DNA of 18,212 bases from Dentipellis sp. KUC8613 (taxonomy: Eukaryota; Basidiomycota; Agaricomycetes; Russulales; Hericiaceae). This document shows, piece after piece, positions 17,996 through 18,212 of the stretch. The position numbers and the translations under genes were made by a program. Within the stretch, counting starts at the first letter, position 1. The number at the start of each line of letters is the position of its first letter. The notes below the pieces were generated by a model that searched no databases, was not told the origin of the DNA, and saw only the letters and a list, made by a program, of their open reading frames with translations. The stretch spans positions 1 through 18,212 of the forward strand of contig NSJX01000177.1 of the NCBI GenBank assembly GCA_002286715.1, written 5' to 3'.

Positions 17996-18212
17996 TCACC
18001 CCCTCTTTATGGCGCGCTTGCACCTGGAGTGCATGGTCAGCATGGACAGCGTCAAGGTAGAAGAGACCACGTAAGTTTGGAGGGCGTGCTGCCTTTGGAT
18101 GAGCCTTGTAGAAGTCGGTGATGGCACCTTTGGCATTGCTGAGACTTGTGCGCGGAAGCCACTGGTTCTCTGTGTCCGAATATCCTACCCATTTGACAAG
18201 GTACTCAATGCC
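17886..18212 (-). CDS. Ty3/Gypsy (chromovirus) polyprotein, C-terminal chromodomain
   Basis: The frame is open from the window edge to a TGA at 17886. It begins GIEYLVKWVGYSDTENQW, then LPRTSLSNAKGAITDFYKAH, a chromodomain (aromatic W and Y positions, WVGYSDTENQW core) of the kind fused to the end of chromoviral integrase. There it is thought to steer insertion by binding modified histone H3. Reverse transcriptase, RNase H and the integrase core must lie to the right of the window. Unusually, the frame does not stop before the polypurine tract: it passes through it and about 36 codons into the candidate LTR. Alternatively it could be a stray chromodomain gene, but the polypurine tract and the LTR start argue for a retrotransposon. 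Confidence 0.8.
   Translation of the reverse strand, partial: GIEYLVKWVGYSDTENQWLPRTSLSNAKGAITDFYKAHPKAARPPNLRGLFYLDAVHADHALQVQARHKEGVMLRVVPFLLDLVQAIKARSPTAVQEPGPQCTAYLPM

Overview
The window looks like nuclear DNA of a filamentous basidiomycete, most likely an agaricomycete. The genes are cut by many short introns (about 47-60 nt, GT...AG) that must be spliced to keep the frame. The protein families also fit: a DUF6589-type gene, an agaricomycete RecQ-like helicase, a Zn2Cys6 regulator of a type I associate with mushrooms, and a chromodomain-bearing Ty3/Gypsy retrotransposon end. Three ordinary genes sit in a compact core (about 7.3-13.4 kb), with repeat-rich, mobile-element-like DNA on both sides.

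Left flank (1-7282): the 3' end of a DUF6589 gene on the + strand faces the C-terminal two thirds of a RecQ-like helicase on the - strand (1126-3735). The helicase part carries two in-frame TGA codons and a frame break at an intron, and it lacks everything before motif II, including Walker A. The likely N-terminus of the same gene, ending just before Walker A, lies at 6972-7282 on the same strand. About 3.2 kb of repeats separates the pieces: a cluster of palindromes with a perfect 51-bp inverted repeat, a GC-rich low-complexity block, copy 1 of a dispersed repeat, and a 20-bp tandem array.

Core (7283-13414): MIC19, a subunit of the mitochondrial cristae-organising complex MICOS (+, 4 exons, 177 aa); a single-pass membrane protein with an uncertain 5' end (-, 2 visible exons); and an 885-aa Zn2Cys6 transcription factor (+, 13 exons). 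The membrane-protein gene and the factor are divergent and share a short region with a pyrimidine tract and a (TA)10 run.

Right flank (13415-18212): AT-rich repeats, several short tandem arrays, a second GC-rich low-complexity block with a G-quadruplex motif, copy 2 of the dispersed repeat (same orientation as copy 1, 11.7 kb away), and at the edge the 3' end of a Ty3/Gypsy chromovirus on the - strand: integrase chromodomain, polypurine tract and a candidate 3' LTR. I saw no rRNA, tRNA or CRISPR array. Exon junctions were read by eye, with no transcript evidence.
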